A stretch of 64,000 nt of DNA from Rhodobacteraceae bacterium EhC02. Lineage in GTDB: Bacteria; Pseudomonadota; Alphaproteobacteria; Rhodobacterales; Rhodobacteraceae. Position numbers and translations under genes: made by a program. The stretch covers positions 1 to 64,000 of the forward strand of contig LXYH01000008.1 in NCBI GenBank assembly GCA_001650895.1, written 5' to 3'. Each line of letters opens with the position of its first letter. The first letter of the stretch is position 1. The notes beneath the pieces are model-generated. The model was not told where the DNA came from and ran no database searches. It saw only the letters and a list, made by a program, of their open reading frames with translations. Positions 40,215 to 47,761 of this stretch are shown piece by piece.

Positions 40215-41801
40215 ATGTCACTGAAAAAGAATGGAAAATTTTTTCTCCCGCCAGAGAGAAAAGAGGAAGATTTCAAGGTGCTGTTTGCGCGTGTGGCGGC
40301 AACTGGTGTAGGGCGACCCGTCGACAAGGATGGCTGCCCACAAGGCCCATGGACACCGGACCTGCTGGCGGAGGCTATCTCTGAAATCGAAGCCAACCGG
40401 GCCGGTATCGAATTGCGCACGGTTCAGCTTTGGTTCGAGGACAACGAAAAGGGAATAAGTCCCAATAACATCCGTTGGCTTGCGAGGGTGCTAGGCTGCA
40501 ATGATCCCGAAGCCGCGAGTGCTTGGCAGGCTGAGTTGAGCGCTGCTCAGTCTCGCTTGACTGCCAAGCGACGTGTACGTCGCCGTGGAAACGCCTCCAA
40601 TTTGGCTGAGCCAGAGGATCCTTGGCATGAAGCAGCGGAAATTGGCCTGCCCGAGATCGAGGGGGCTTCGCGGAGCTTTGGACTTGCGCGCGCTACCGAG
40701 GCGTTCTTCTCACGAGGGTCAATTCTGAACCTGCCGGCCGCAGTCTTCGCAGGGGCTGTCGCGCTCCACTTCGTGTCCTATTTTCTATCCATTCACAGCG
40801 TCACATACATTCGCGATGACGGGGTTGCGAAGCAGGTCGGATTCCTCTGGGCCCCCAACTGGACCGTCCTGTTCGTCGTGTTCCTGCCGCTCTTTTTTGC
40901 GACCGTCGCCGATCATATCCTCACATGGAAGAACGCAAACCGCGTCCGGCTTTTGTCCGCCATCGGTGACGACCGCCAGACTGGGACTTGGATGTTGAGG
41001 GTCGAGGCGTCGTCCCACACCTATTGGGTGGTGCTCCTGATATGTGTAGGCTTCGCCGGCGTGTTCCAGTGGGTCAGCGTGCGCCTGCTTCCGTTGTTGA
41101 ACGGAGGCGGAGACTACGCGATTGATTGGGGGTCACTTGCGCTTGTAAAGCCCGAACATATTGGGGTTCTACAACAAACTGCATTCACAGGGATCGCCTA
41201 TCTTTATATGTGCCTCTGCTTTTACCTGTTCATCGCTGGCTTAATCCTGCTCTCCAGCCTCGTGGACGATTTCGTGCACATCAGAACCTTACTGGCGGAT
41301 CATCCGGGGAACGACCATGTGGGAGAGACCGAGGCCAGCGGCTCTGCTATCATAAGGGGCATTGTCCGCTCTACGATCGCCGGTCTGCTTGTAGCTATCA
41401 GCATGAAGCTCACGAGCTCCTACCTCGTTACACCTTCCCCCAACATTTGGGACTGGCTGATTTCGGATGCGCGCTCGGTCCTATCACCGCCCGTTCTGCC
41501 TGCCGAATTGGACGTGTTCAGCAAGCCAAATCAATACACCAGCCTGCTTGTCGTGCTCCTTGTCTCGACCATCTATCTCTACGGAACAATCCGCATTGGC
41601 GCATCCGTTTCGGCAGGCCATTCATTAGTCCGCGCGAATCTAGCCGTTATCTTTCTAGTGGCCGTTTATATGCTGATCGGCGTCATTCCCGGGTTCTCCC
41701 TGCTACTCGGGGCTGGCTTGGTTGTCGCCGTTTATGGCTTGTTTGATCCTGATTTCGGGTTTCGGTGGAAACGGCATGGAGGCCAAAGTTATGTATCATA
41801 A
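40215..41801 (+). CDS. RcgA-like multi-pass membrane protein
   Basis: 528 residues. The first 110 residues are soluble and resemble a helix-turn-helix segment (ELRTVQLWFEDNEKGISPNNIRWLARVLG, in part). From residue about 170 there are roughly eight hydrophobic segments (for example LPAAVFAGAVALHFVSYFL, VLFVVFLPLFFATVADHIL, YLYMCLCFYLFIAGLILLSS), so it is an inner-membrane protein with a cytoplasmic sensor-like N-terminus. The fusion plus the hydrolase next door matches what I recall as the RcgA family (putative transporter) in Rhodobacter capsulatus. That naming is from memory. No strong ribosome site is seen before the ATG. It overlaps the hydrolase by 11 bp. Confidence 0.65.
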   Translation: MSLKKNGKFFLPPERKEEDFKVLFARVAATGVGRPVDKDGCPQGPWTPDLLAEAISEIEANRAGIELRTVQLWFEDNEKGISPNNIRWLARVLGCNDPEAASAWQAELSAAQSRLTAKRRVRRRGNASNLAEPEDPWHEAAEIGLPEIEGASRSFGLARATEAFFSRGSILNLPAAVFAGAVALHFVSYFLSIHSVTYIRDDGVAKQVGFLWAPNWTVLFVVFLPLFFATVADHILTWKNANRVRLLSAIGDDRQTGTWMLRVEASSHTYWVVLLICVGFAGVFQWVSVRLLPLLNGGGDYAIDWGSLALVKPEHIGVLQQTAFTGIAYLYMCLCFYLFIAGLILLSSLVDDFVHIRTLLADHPGNDHVGETEASGSAIIRGIVRSTIAGLLVAISMKLTSSYLVTPSPNIWDWLISDARSVLSPPVLPAELDVFSKPNQYTSLLVVLLVSTIYLYGTIRIGASVSAGHSLVRANLAVIFLVAVYMLIGVIPGFSLLLGAGLVVAVYGLFDPDFGFRWKRHGGQSYVS

Positions 41802-42792
41802 GTGGCTTGACCGCTGGGATGAGCGCAGAATGCGGCGCGGTGACGATCTCAAGAGGACGACGGAGCTGGCGCTTGATGCAGAGCTTGCGTTTCCTGCAGC
41901 CAAGGGCGTGACCGACCTTGGCGCATTTTGCGCACGTTCTGAGCAGGTTACTCGCAATTCAGACCTATTTTTCGGCCTTGCTGCTGGCGCGCCCGAAGTG
42001 TGCTGGCAAGATGACGTGCTCCATTTCCCATCTAGCATTTCGACTGGGATGACCGAGAATGACATGGTTTCTGCGAAGGTGACGATGGCAAGGTCCTCCG
42101 ATCACGCAGTCGTCGTTTTCCACCATTGGAATGCTTCATCGCGTAATGCGCCGCTTGCTCGGTTCTTCGCTGCGCGTGGGATTACCGTGTTCGAGATGGC
42201 GATGCCTTATCACCTTGAACGGACGCGACCGGGCTCTTTTCACGCCGATCATATGCTTAGTCCGAACCTTGGCAGGACCATTCAGTCTATCCGGCAGGCG
42301 GTCGTCGATGGAAGGCAGCTCATCAAGATCGCGCAGCGCGCCGGATACCGGAAGATTTCTGTTCTTGGTATCAGCTTGGGTTCTTGGGTTGCAGGCTTGA
42401 TTGCTGCGCATGATCCGGCTGTTGACAAGGCCAGCCTACTACTGACTGGGGGAGACCTTGCGGAGATGGTCTGGACAGGTGGCGCAATGCGACACATTCG
42501 GGCAAGCTTGGATGGCAAGATCGAATTGAGTGACCTGCGGCGTGCTTGGGCGCCCTTAAATTTAGAAAGTTATGTGGGCAAATTGGCGCGTCCAGCGCTT
42601 GATGTGCAGATATTGCTCGCCACGAGAGATCGCGTTGTTCTGCCGACTGTGTCTGAGAGACTTGTGCAACGACTAGAAGGCGCCGGCACATCGCTAAACG
42701 TCGAAAGGCTGAACTGTGGCCATTACTCGCTGACACTTCCGCCCTACATCATCACTACTGGCATGAGAGCTTCGCGGTTTTTGAGCCGCTAG
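41791..42792 (+). CDS. RcgR-like alpha/beta hydrolase
   Basis: 333 residues from the ATG at 41791, which has a strong GGAGG 8 bp upstream; an earlier ATG at 41776 lacks one. Alpha/beta-hydrolase landmarks: nucleophile elbow LGISLGSWVAG near residue 192 (G-x-S-x-G), acidic residue in LATRDRVVLP near 275, and a late histidine NCGHYS near 311. I recall RcgR as a putative quorum-lactone hydrolase paired with RcgA; the catalytic triad supports a hydrolase, while the substrate is inferred. The 11-bp overlap with the membrane protein gene indicates coupled translation and a joint function. Confidence 0.7.
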   Translation: MYHKWLDRWDERRMRRGDDLKRTTELALDAELAFPAAKGVTDLGAFCARSEQVTRNSDLFFGLAAGAPEVCWQDDVLHFPSSISTGMTENDMVSAKVTMARSSDHAVVVFHHWNASSRNAPLARFFAARGITVFEMAMPYHLERTRPGSFHADHMLSPNLGRTIQSIRQAVVDGRQLIKIAQRAGYRKISVLGISLGSWVAGLIAAHDPAVDKASLLLTGGDLAEMVWTGGAMRHIRASLDGKIELSDLRRAWAPLNLESYVGKLARPALDVQILLATRDRVVLPTVSERLVQRLEGAGTSLNVERLNCGHYSLTLPPYIITTGMRASRFLSR

Positions 42793-42916
42793 TTGCGCTT
42801 AGCGCCGTGCGAAAGTCCGCCGAGCTAGACTAGACTCATTGCGCCGCAACTTTTAGACGATGGCTACCATTTTTTGACCAAGGCGCTAGCCCTTCGGTTA
42901 CGATTGTGCACTGCAT

Positions 42917-43561
42917 TCATGCACGCGTCGTGCGTGGCAGTTTCTGCTCGTGACCCAGTTCGAAGAGTATGGCGTCGATCTCGGCCCAGACACGGGGCTC
43001 AACCTGGCCGCGGATCAGGGCCCATTTGCTCAACACATCGAGTGGATCATGAGCGCGGAGCAGGGTGGCCAGTGCTGCGGTATCGACTGCCAACGATGTA
43101 CGCGCCCGCCATTCAGTGATGCGGCTGCGTGGCTCCTCCGATGGTGCGACGAAGTGCGGATCGAGCTGCCAATCCTTGACCGCGCGGCGCAGGGCTGCGC
43201 GGATGACATGGGCGGGGTCGACGCCGCAGTCGATCAGGGCTTCCTCCTGCCGTTCCAGCGCGTTCACCCGGATATCGACTTTGCGTGTTGCAGGTAGGCT
43301 TCTGGTCTGAGGGCGTTGAGCTGCGGAAGGTGTCGCGATCTCAGACCCACTTTTGACGCTTGTCTGCTGTGTCAGAAAGGGTGGTGCGCTGTGCTCAGGA
43401 CCTTGAGTTCTTTCCGCCGTCTCCACTTTCGGGTCCGACGGCTCGAAAGCTATGACAGCCCGTTCCGACTCCGCCCTTTTCGGGACGTCTTCAAAATCCT
43501 GCCGTAGAGACGCCGCATAGGCGGGGTCGGGCCGGGTGACGGTGGGGATCTTCTTCCTCAT
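42917..43561 (-). CDS. virC2: VirC2-like conjugal transfer protein
   Basis: 214 residues from MRKKIPTVTRPDPAYAASLR (ATG at 43561, GTGAGG upstream). The central segment KVDIRVNALERQEEALIDCGVDPAHVIRAALRRAVKDW (in part) has the ribbon-helix-helix DNA-binding look of VirC2, and the flanks are low-complexity. In Ti plasmids VirC2 works with VirC1 on the overdrive enhancer beside the transfer origin. Here it lies 10 bp after the VirC1-like gene, in the same order as in Ti plasmids. The GATGC repeat array upstream is the likely target, which is inference. Confidence 0.75.
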   Translation of the reverse strand: MRKKIPTVTRPDPAYAASLRQDFEDVPKRAESERAVIAFEPSDPKVETAERTQGPEHSAPPFLTQQTSVKSGSEIATPSAAQRPQTRSLPATRKVDIRVNALERQEEALIDCGVDPAHVIRAALRRAVKDWQLDPHFVAPSEEPRSRITEWRARTSLAVDTAALATLLRAHDPLDVLSKWALIRGQVEPRVWAEIDAILFELGHEQKLPRTTRA

Positions 43562-43571
43562 GGTGCCGGCC

Positions 43572-44291
43572 TCACTTTTCCAGGATGTTGTTGAGGATGT
43601 CGGTCGCCTCCTCAATGGCTTCGACCACATGACGCACATGGGGGCGCATGAGCGGGTTCGGATCGGCCTGCTTTTGCAATGCAATGGCGTGCAGGAGGCC
43701 CTTTTCGTCCATCTCCTTGTAGGCGTTTCGGCGCAGCATGACGGTCTCAATCAGGGGAAATCGGGCGACTGCCGCTTGGATGAGGGCTGCATCAGCACGG
43801 GTGGTCTTTGGGTCGACCATGTTCAGGACGACATGGTGGCGCGGCAGACTGTCGGGGTCATCGACGCGGGATCGGAGCTTCTCGAACCAGTCGGCGGTCT
43901 GGGCTCCGACATCGAGGTCTGAGGTGGAAAGCATCACAGGCGTCACGATGTGGTCGGCCAGAACGGCAATGCTGTCCGACCATTCCGCACCGACACCGGC
44001 GGTGTCGATGAAGACAAAATCCGCCAAGTCTTCCTCATAGACCTGCTCGATTGTGCGGTCGACGGCGGTCACGCTCTCGGCGGTCGCTGAACGAAGCAGA
44101 GGCGAGCCAAGACCGTTCGCGTCCGCCCGCCTGTGCCAAGTGCCGAGTACCCCAGTGCTGTCGGTATCGATTAGCAACACCCTACGCTTGGCAGCCACGG
44201 CAGCACTGATGAGCGCGCGGGAAAGCGTGGTTTTGCCACTTCCCCCTTTCCGGGCCATCGCGGCGATCACCACAAGATTGTGGTTCGGCAT
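43572..44291 (-). CDS. virC1: VirC1-like ParA-family ATPase
   Basis: 239 residues from MPNHNLVVIAAMARKGGSGK (ATG at 44291). Deviant Walker A RKGGSGKTTLSRAL near residues 13-26, VLLIDTDSTGVLGTW near 38, and FVFIDTAGVGAEW near 90 place it in the ParA/MinD group; VirC1 is the Ti member that binds overdrive and places the relaxosome at the cell pole. The long upstream extension in this frame runs through the repeat array and should not be translated. It is transcribed away from the mobC-relaxase genes. Confidence 0.82.
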   Translation of the reverse strand: MPNHNLVVIAAMARKGGSGKTTLSRALISAAVAAKRRVLLIDTDSTGVLGTWHRRADANGLGSPLLRSATAESVTAVDRTIEQVYEEDLADFVFIDTAGVGAEWSDSIAVLADHIVTPVMLSTSDLDVGAQTADWFEKLRSRVDDPDSLPRHHVVLNMVDPKTTRADAALIQAAVARFPLIETVMLRRNAYKEMDEKGLLHAIALQKQADPNPLMRPHVRHVVEAIEEATDILNNILEK

Positions 44292-44470
44292 GAGATACGA
44301 GCTTTCTGCAAGAGTAGTGAATAGACGCAAATATATTGAATCGTCGCTACCCCGTGGAAGCTGGCGCGTCAAGCAGAAGACGTGGTGCGCGATGCAAGGA
44401 GCGGGTTGCAAGTGCCATGATGCAATTTGCAGCACGCGGAATGAGGGATGCACGACACGGGAGACGAAAT

Positions 44471-44479
44471 GCAGGATGC
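44471..44479 (-). other. nic: Candidate nick site 1
   Basis: Minus-strand GCATCCTGC matches the IncP/Ti nick consensus YATCCTG|Y; cleavage would fall between plus positions 44472 and 44471. It lies inside the GATGC array. Confidence 0.45.
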
Positions 44480-44603
44480 GCGATGCAGGGCCCAAGGAAC
44501 GCGGGCCATTCACCATCTGCCAAAAGACGGGATGCAGGGAACAGCAAGCAGAAAACTCGGGACAAGATGCAGAGTGCATTTGCCATTGTCCAAGTGTCAG
44601 AAA

Positions 44604-44612
44604 ACAGGATGC
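44604..44612 (-). other. nic: Candidate nick site 2
   Basis: Minus-strand GCATCCTGT also fits YATCCTG|Y, with cleavage predicted between plus 44605 and 44604. It is followed by TTTTC, giving an easily melted 3' side, which makes it the better of the two candidates. Confidence 0.5.
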
Positions 44613-44713
44613 AGAAGGCGCAAGACACCCTGCATAGAACGTCATGCGGGATGCAGAAGGCGCCAGACGTGATGCATTGAGCGCGATGCGCGTTGCCTTT
44701 GCCAGAAGACGTG

Positions 44714-44736
44714 AAATCGGCCCCGAAGGCCGATTT
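44714..44736. terminator. Hairpin, possible bidirectional terminator
   Basis: AAATCGGCC (44714-44722) and GGCCGATTT (44728-44736) are perfect 9-bp arms around CCGAA, with a T run on the plus side and A/T at the other end. It separates the repeat array from the mobC leader. Confidence 0.5.
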
Positions 44737-44746
44737 TCTACATTGA

Positions 44747-44799
44747 GTACAAGCCCTTATGTCCGACTCCGCTTGCGCTGGGAGTCGGTGGGCTTGTAC
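44747..44799. repeat. Nested inverted repeat in the mobC leader
   Basis: Outer arms GTACAAGCCC (44747-44756) and GGGCTTGTAC (44790-44799) and inner arms CCGACTCC (44763-44770) and GGAGTCGG (44781-44788) are all perfect. The structure ends 33 bp before the mobC-like start. It may be the relaxosome accessory-protein site or an operator for autoregulation. Confidence 0.6.
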
Positions 44800-44832
44800 G
44801 AAGATGGCAAGAAATAGGAACGTTAACTTTAC

Positions 44833-45420
44833 ATGCCTCGTGCCCGTCGCCTCACCGAGAAGGAACGCCTCAGCATCGCCAAAGCGCATGCTGAGGGTGT
44901 CCCTGTGCGCGAGCTGGCGACCCGCTACGGGGTCAGCCGTGTGTCGATCTACAACGCGTCCAACCACGGCACCGAGCGGCAGGAGGCCAATGCCAGCCGC
45001 TCGCGCGTGATCGGAATCCGGGTCAGCGCCCGCGACCTTCGCGGTTTTGACGCAGTTCTCGGGCGGAGGGGCATCGCGCATCGCTCAGACGCCATGCGGC
45101 GCCTGATGCTTGCCGCCGACAACATCCTGCGTCCCGATGAGGTGATGGCGGAGGAATTGCGGACGATGAGTGCTGCGCTCAACCGGGTCGGCAACAATGT
45201 CAACCAGGTGGCCCGGAGGCTGAACGAGGCCAAGGTTCGGGGTGAGCTTCCACCCTATACAGCGGCAAGCCATGCCGAGATTCGGGAACTGGCGGGCCTG
45301 GTCTTCGACATGGCCGACCAGATCCAGCAACTTTTCCGTGCCCGACGTCGTGCGCTCGATCTGGACGTGACCAATGCCCTCGCTGGTCTGGCGACAAGAG
45401 GTCAGAATGGCGCGGACTGA
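44833..45420 (+). CDS. mobC: MobC/VirD1-like relaxosome accessory protein
   Basis: 195 residues. The N-terminus has a helix-turn-helix (LSIAKAHAEGVPVRELATRYGVSRVSIYNA, in part). A ribbon-helix-helix-like part follows (VIGIRVSARDLRGFDAVLGRRGI). The MobC signature is SAALNRVGNNVNQVARRLNEAK near residue 115-136. Such proteins bind the origin and help the relaxase open the strands. The gene overlaps the relaxase gene by 14 bp. The extra HTH fused in front of MobC is longer than in plain MobC proteins. The nested inverted repeat just upstream is a plausible binding site. Confidence 0.83.
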   Translation: MPRARRLTEKERLSIAKAHAEGVPVRELATRYGVSRVSIYNASNHGTERQEANASRSRVIGIRVSARDLRGFDAVLGRRGIAHRSDAMRRLMLAADNILRPDEVMAEELRTMSAALNRVGNNVNQVARRLNEAKVRGELPPYTAASHAEIRELAGLVFDMADQIQQLFRARRRALDLDVTNALAGLATRGQNGAD

Positions 45421-47761
45421 CGGCGCGCGGGGTGCGGGTCCTGCGCTTTTCGACCGTGATTGGAGCCGTGTCTCGGGCAGCTGGCAGGGGCTCGCGAAGG
45501 GGGCGCAGATGGTGCGGGCCGCGCGCGGACATTCGCCTGCGATCTTCAAGCCGATTTCCAAGGGTGGTTGCCATACCGGCGCGCAGCTCCGGACGCAGCT
45601 CACCTATCTCACCACAAAATCGAGCCACATCCTCGACAGCCGTGGCACCCATGACGGCAAGAAGACCCTGACCGAGGCGGAGATCGAGCGCGTGGCACGG
45701 CGCTTCGAGAACCAGTGGGGCGAACGGCACAGCCCGAAGCTTGGCCATACCTCGCATCTCCTGATGGCATTTCCCGTCGGCACGAAGGGCGAGGAGGTGC
45801 GCGACATCACACGAGCCGTCTGCGAGCGGTTGTTTCAAGGTGGGGGGTCGCATTTCGACTATATTGCTGCAATACACCAAGATCGCGCGCATCCACATGC
45901 GCATATCGTTCTGAACCGCCGCAGCAAGGATGGCGAAATGTTCTTTCTCGGGAAAGACCACCACTTCAACTACGACGCCTTTCGGGTGGCGATGGTCGAG
46001 GCGGCCCAAGCCCACGGAATCCGGCTTGAGGCGACACGTCGCCTCGACCGCGGCGTCACGACCTACCGCGCCGAGATAGACGAGGTCTACAAGGCCCGTG
46101 ACGAAGGGCGGCCCCCCGTTGAACGCCAACGCACAGGGGCTGATCTCGACGCGGCCCTCCGATCGGTGGCCCGCAATGCCCTGATCTACCGTGGCCTTGC
46201 CGCCGAGGCCTCACGGTCGAACTTCGACGATGTAGCTGAAGCGCTCGAGCGAGCCAGCACCATCCTTGCCAGTGGCAATTCAATCCAATCTGATGGAGCC
46301 ATTTATATGTCCGAAGACGAGACAGCGTTTGATACGCTGATTACTGAGTTTTCTCAAAACATCCGCCAGATCGAAACGGCGATCGACCGGGCGCCCGCGT
46401 CCGAGCGGCCGGAAATCGAGCGCAAGCTCACCGATGTTCTGGCATCGGTCGCGCATCTTAACCCGCTCGGGGATCGTTCGGCCGCGCTGCTTGATGCGCC
46501 CTCACCAGACGGTATCTATGCGCGCGCCAATATGCGCGAAGACCAACTCGAACGCCTCGACGAGGGGGATGTGAAGGCACGGCTCACGGAGGCACTGCAG
46601 GGCACGGGCATCGATCCCGAGGCCGTCGCCGCCCGCATGCGGGAGGGTGCCGGCAATGCAGCCCTCGAACGGCAGTGGCTGGCGCAGGATCTGCGCGCCA
46701 TCGCCAAAGCAGGCGGCCTCGATCTGGAGAAGGGCGAGGACCGCGAGGAAGCGCTCGACCAGCTGGAAGCCGTTCATATCCGCCTGGGCGATACCCTGAC
46801 CGATGCGCGCATCCTGCGGGCGGTCGACGATGTCGATGAGGCGGAGGATGCCGAGGTCTCGCTGGCCGAGCGTCTGACGCTGCCAGAACGCGATCTGGCT
46901 GACGAGCGGCCAGACGTGTTCGCCCCGTCCGAGCGGCAGGACTTCCAGCAGCTGGTCGCACAGTTCCGCCGGACGGATTTTGACCACCCGTTCTCGGACG
47001 ACCCTTCCGTGCGCAGGGCGGGTGCTGTCGAGGTCGAAGAGGCGCGCGCTGCCTTCAACGCCTATGCACAGCGATCGCCCGATCATGCCGAACTAGCCTC
47101 GATGGCCTGGGACAAGATCACCGACAGCCGCAAGCCGCAGGAATACGCCGTCGAGGAGAAAGATCGCATGCTTCATGCCGGCGACATGGATCTTGCGCTG
47201 CGCGATCCCTACGACCGCTTGGGCCCAATCACAGAAGAGCTTCGCACCGTGGCCCGCTACCGCTCCGAAATGCCGGACGGGGATCTGGAGGCAGCCATCC
47301 AGAACGAGATCGGCCAGCTTCGCGCCGAGGGTGCCTCCCGTGCCTATATCAGCGAGCGCAGTCTCGAGATCGAGGATCGGGCGCGACAGGATTATGCCGA
47401 ACGGCGCTATCTGGCTGAGACGGTGCCAGATGTCGCTGCCTTCCTGCGCAAGGCCGAGACCGAGGATGCAACGCCGATGTCAGAGGCGGAGCAGCAGCAC
47501 CTGGTCGCACAGATCGACAAGAGCCTGACCCCTGACGCGGTCGCGGCGCTACGTGCGGGCAATGCCGAGGTTCTGGACAAGTTCACTGAGCAGCCGCTGC
47601 GTCAGCTGGAACTCGCCAAGGCCTACCTCGAGAGCAGTGAGGTGACCGCCCACGGCCCTGCCATGGAGCGGGTGCTCGACGCCATGGCCGAGGAGCAGAT
47701 CGAGGCACAGCGCGCGCGCCATGTCGCGGCCCACGGCGAAAAGGGGATCACCCATGGATAA
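45407..47761 (+). CDS. virD2: MOBP/VirD2-type relaxase
   Basis: 784 residues from MARTDGARGAGPALFDRDWS (ATG at 45407, AGAGG upstream). The relaxase domain occupies the first 200 residues: candidate catalytic Tyr67 in LRTQLTYLTTKSSHIL and the metal-binding histidine cluster IHQDRAHPHAHIVLNRRS (His157-166, motif III). It should nick oriT, stay attached to the 5' end and pilot it into the recipient. The remaining 580 residues are acidic and helical, probably secretion-signal and recruitment regions. It overlaps the VirD4-like gene by 8 bp. Confidence 0.9.
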   Translation: MARTDGARGAGPALFDRDWSRVSGSWQGLAKGAQMVRAARGHSPAIFKPISKGGCHTGAQLRTQLTYLTTKSSHILDSRGTHDGKKTLTEAEIERVARRFENQWGERHSPKLGHTSHLLMAFPVGTKGEEVRDITRAVCERLFQGGGSHFDYIAAIHQDRAHPHAHIVLNRRSKDGEMFFLGKDHHFNYDAFRVAMVEAAQAHGIRLEATRRLDRGVTTYRAEIDEVYKARDEGRPPVERQRTGADLDAALRSVARNALIYRGLAAEASRSNFDDVAEALERASTILASGNSIQSDGAIYMSEDETAFDTLITEFSQNIRQIETAIDRAPASERPEIERKLTDVLASVAHLNPLGDRSAALLDAPSPDGIYARANMREDQLERLDEGDVKARLTEALQGTGIDPEAVAARMREGAGNAALERQWLAQDLRAIAKAGGLDLEKGEDREEALDQLEAVHIRLGDTLTDARILRAVDDVDEAEDAEVSLAERLTLPERDLADERPDVFAPSERQDFQQLVAQFRRTDFDHPFSDDPSVRRAGAVEVEEARAAFNAYAQRSPDHAELASMAWDKITDSRKPQEYAVEEKDRMLHAGDMDLALRDPYDRLGPITEELRTVARYRSEMPDGDLEAAIQNEIGQLRAEGASRAYISERSLEIEDRARQDYAERRYLAETVPDVAAFLRKAETEDATPMSEAEQQHLVAQIDKSLTPDAVAALRAGNAEVLDKFTEQPLRQLELAKAYLESSEVTAHGPAMERVLDAMAEEQIEAQRARHVAAHGEKGITHG

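Larger units (their letters stand above)
44391..44690. repeat. oriT: GATGC repeat array, probable oriT/overdrive region
   Basis: Eleven copies of GATGC, all on the plus strand, start at 44391, 44419, 44447, 44475, 44482, 44531, 44566, 44608, 44650, 44671 and 44685; nine continue as GATGCA. One 20-bp unit (GGATGCAGAAGGCGCNAGAC) occurs at 44607 and again at 44649, 42 bp apart. The array fills the divergent gap between the virC-like and mobC/relaxase genes, which is where transfer origins lie. Ti overdrive sequences bound by VirC proteins occupy a comparable place. Confidence 0.65.

Noticed and set aside
44292-44645. VirC1 extended N-terminus of 118 residues
   Set aside because: It would be encoded by the GATGC repeat array; the protein starts naturally at the ATG at 44291 just before the Walker A region.
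44391-44690. GATGC array as a CRISPR array
   Set aside because: Unit is only 5-6 bp with uneven spacing, no 25-40-bp repeats or spacers, and no cas genes.
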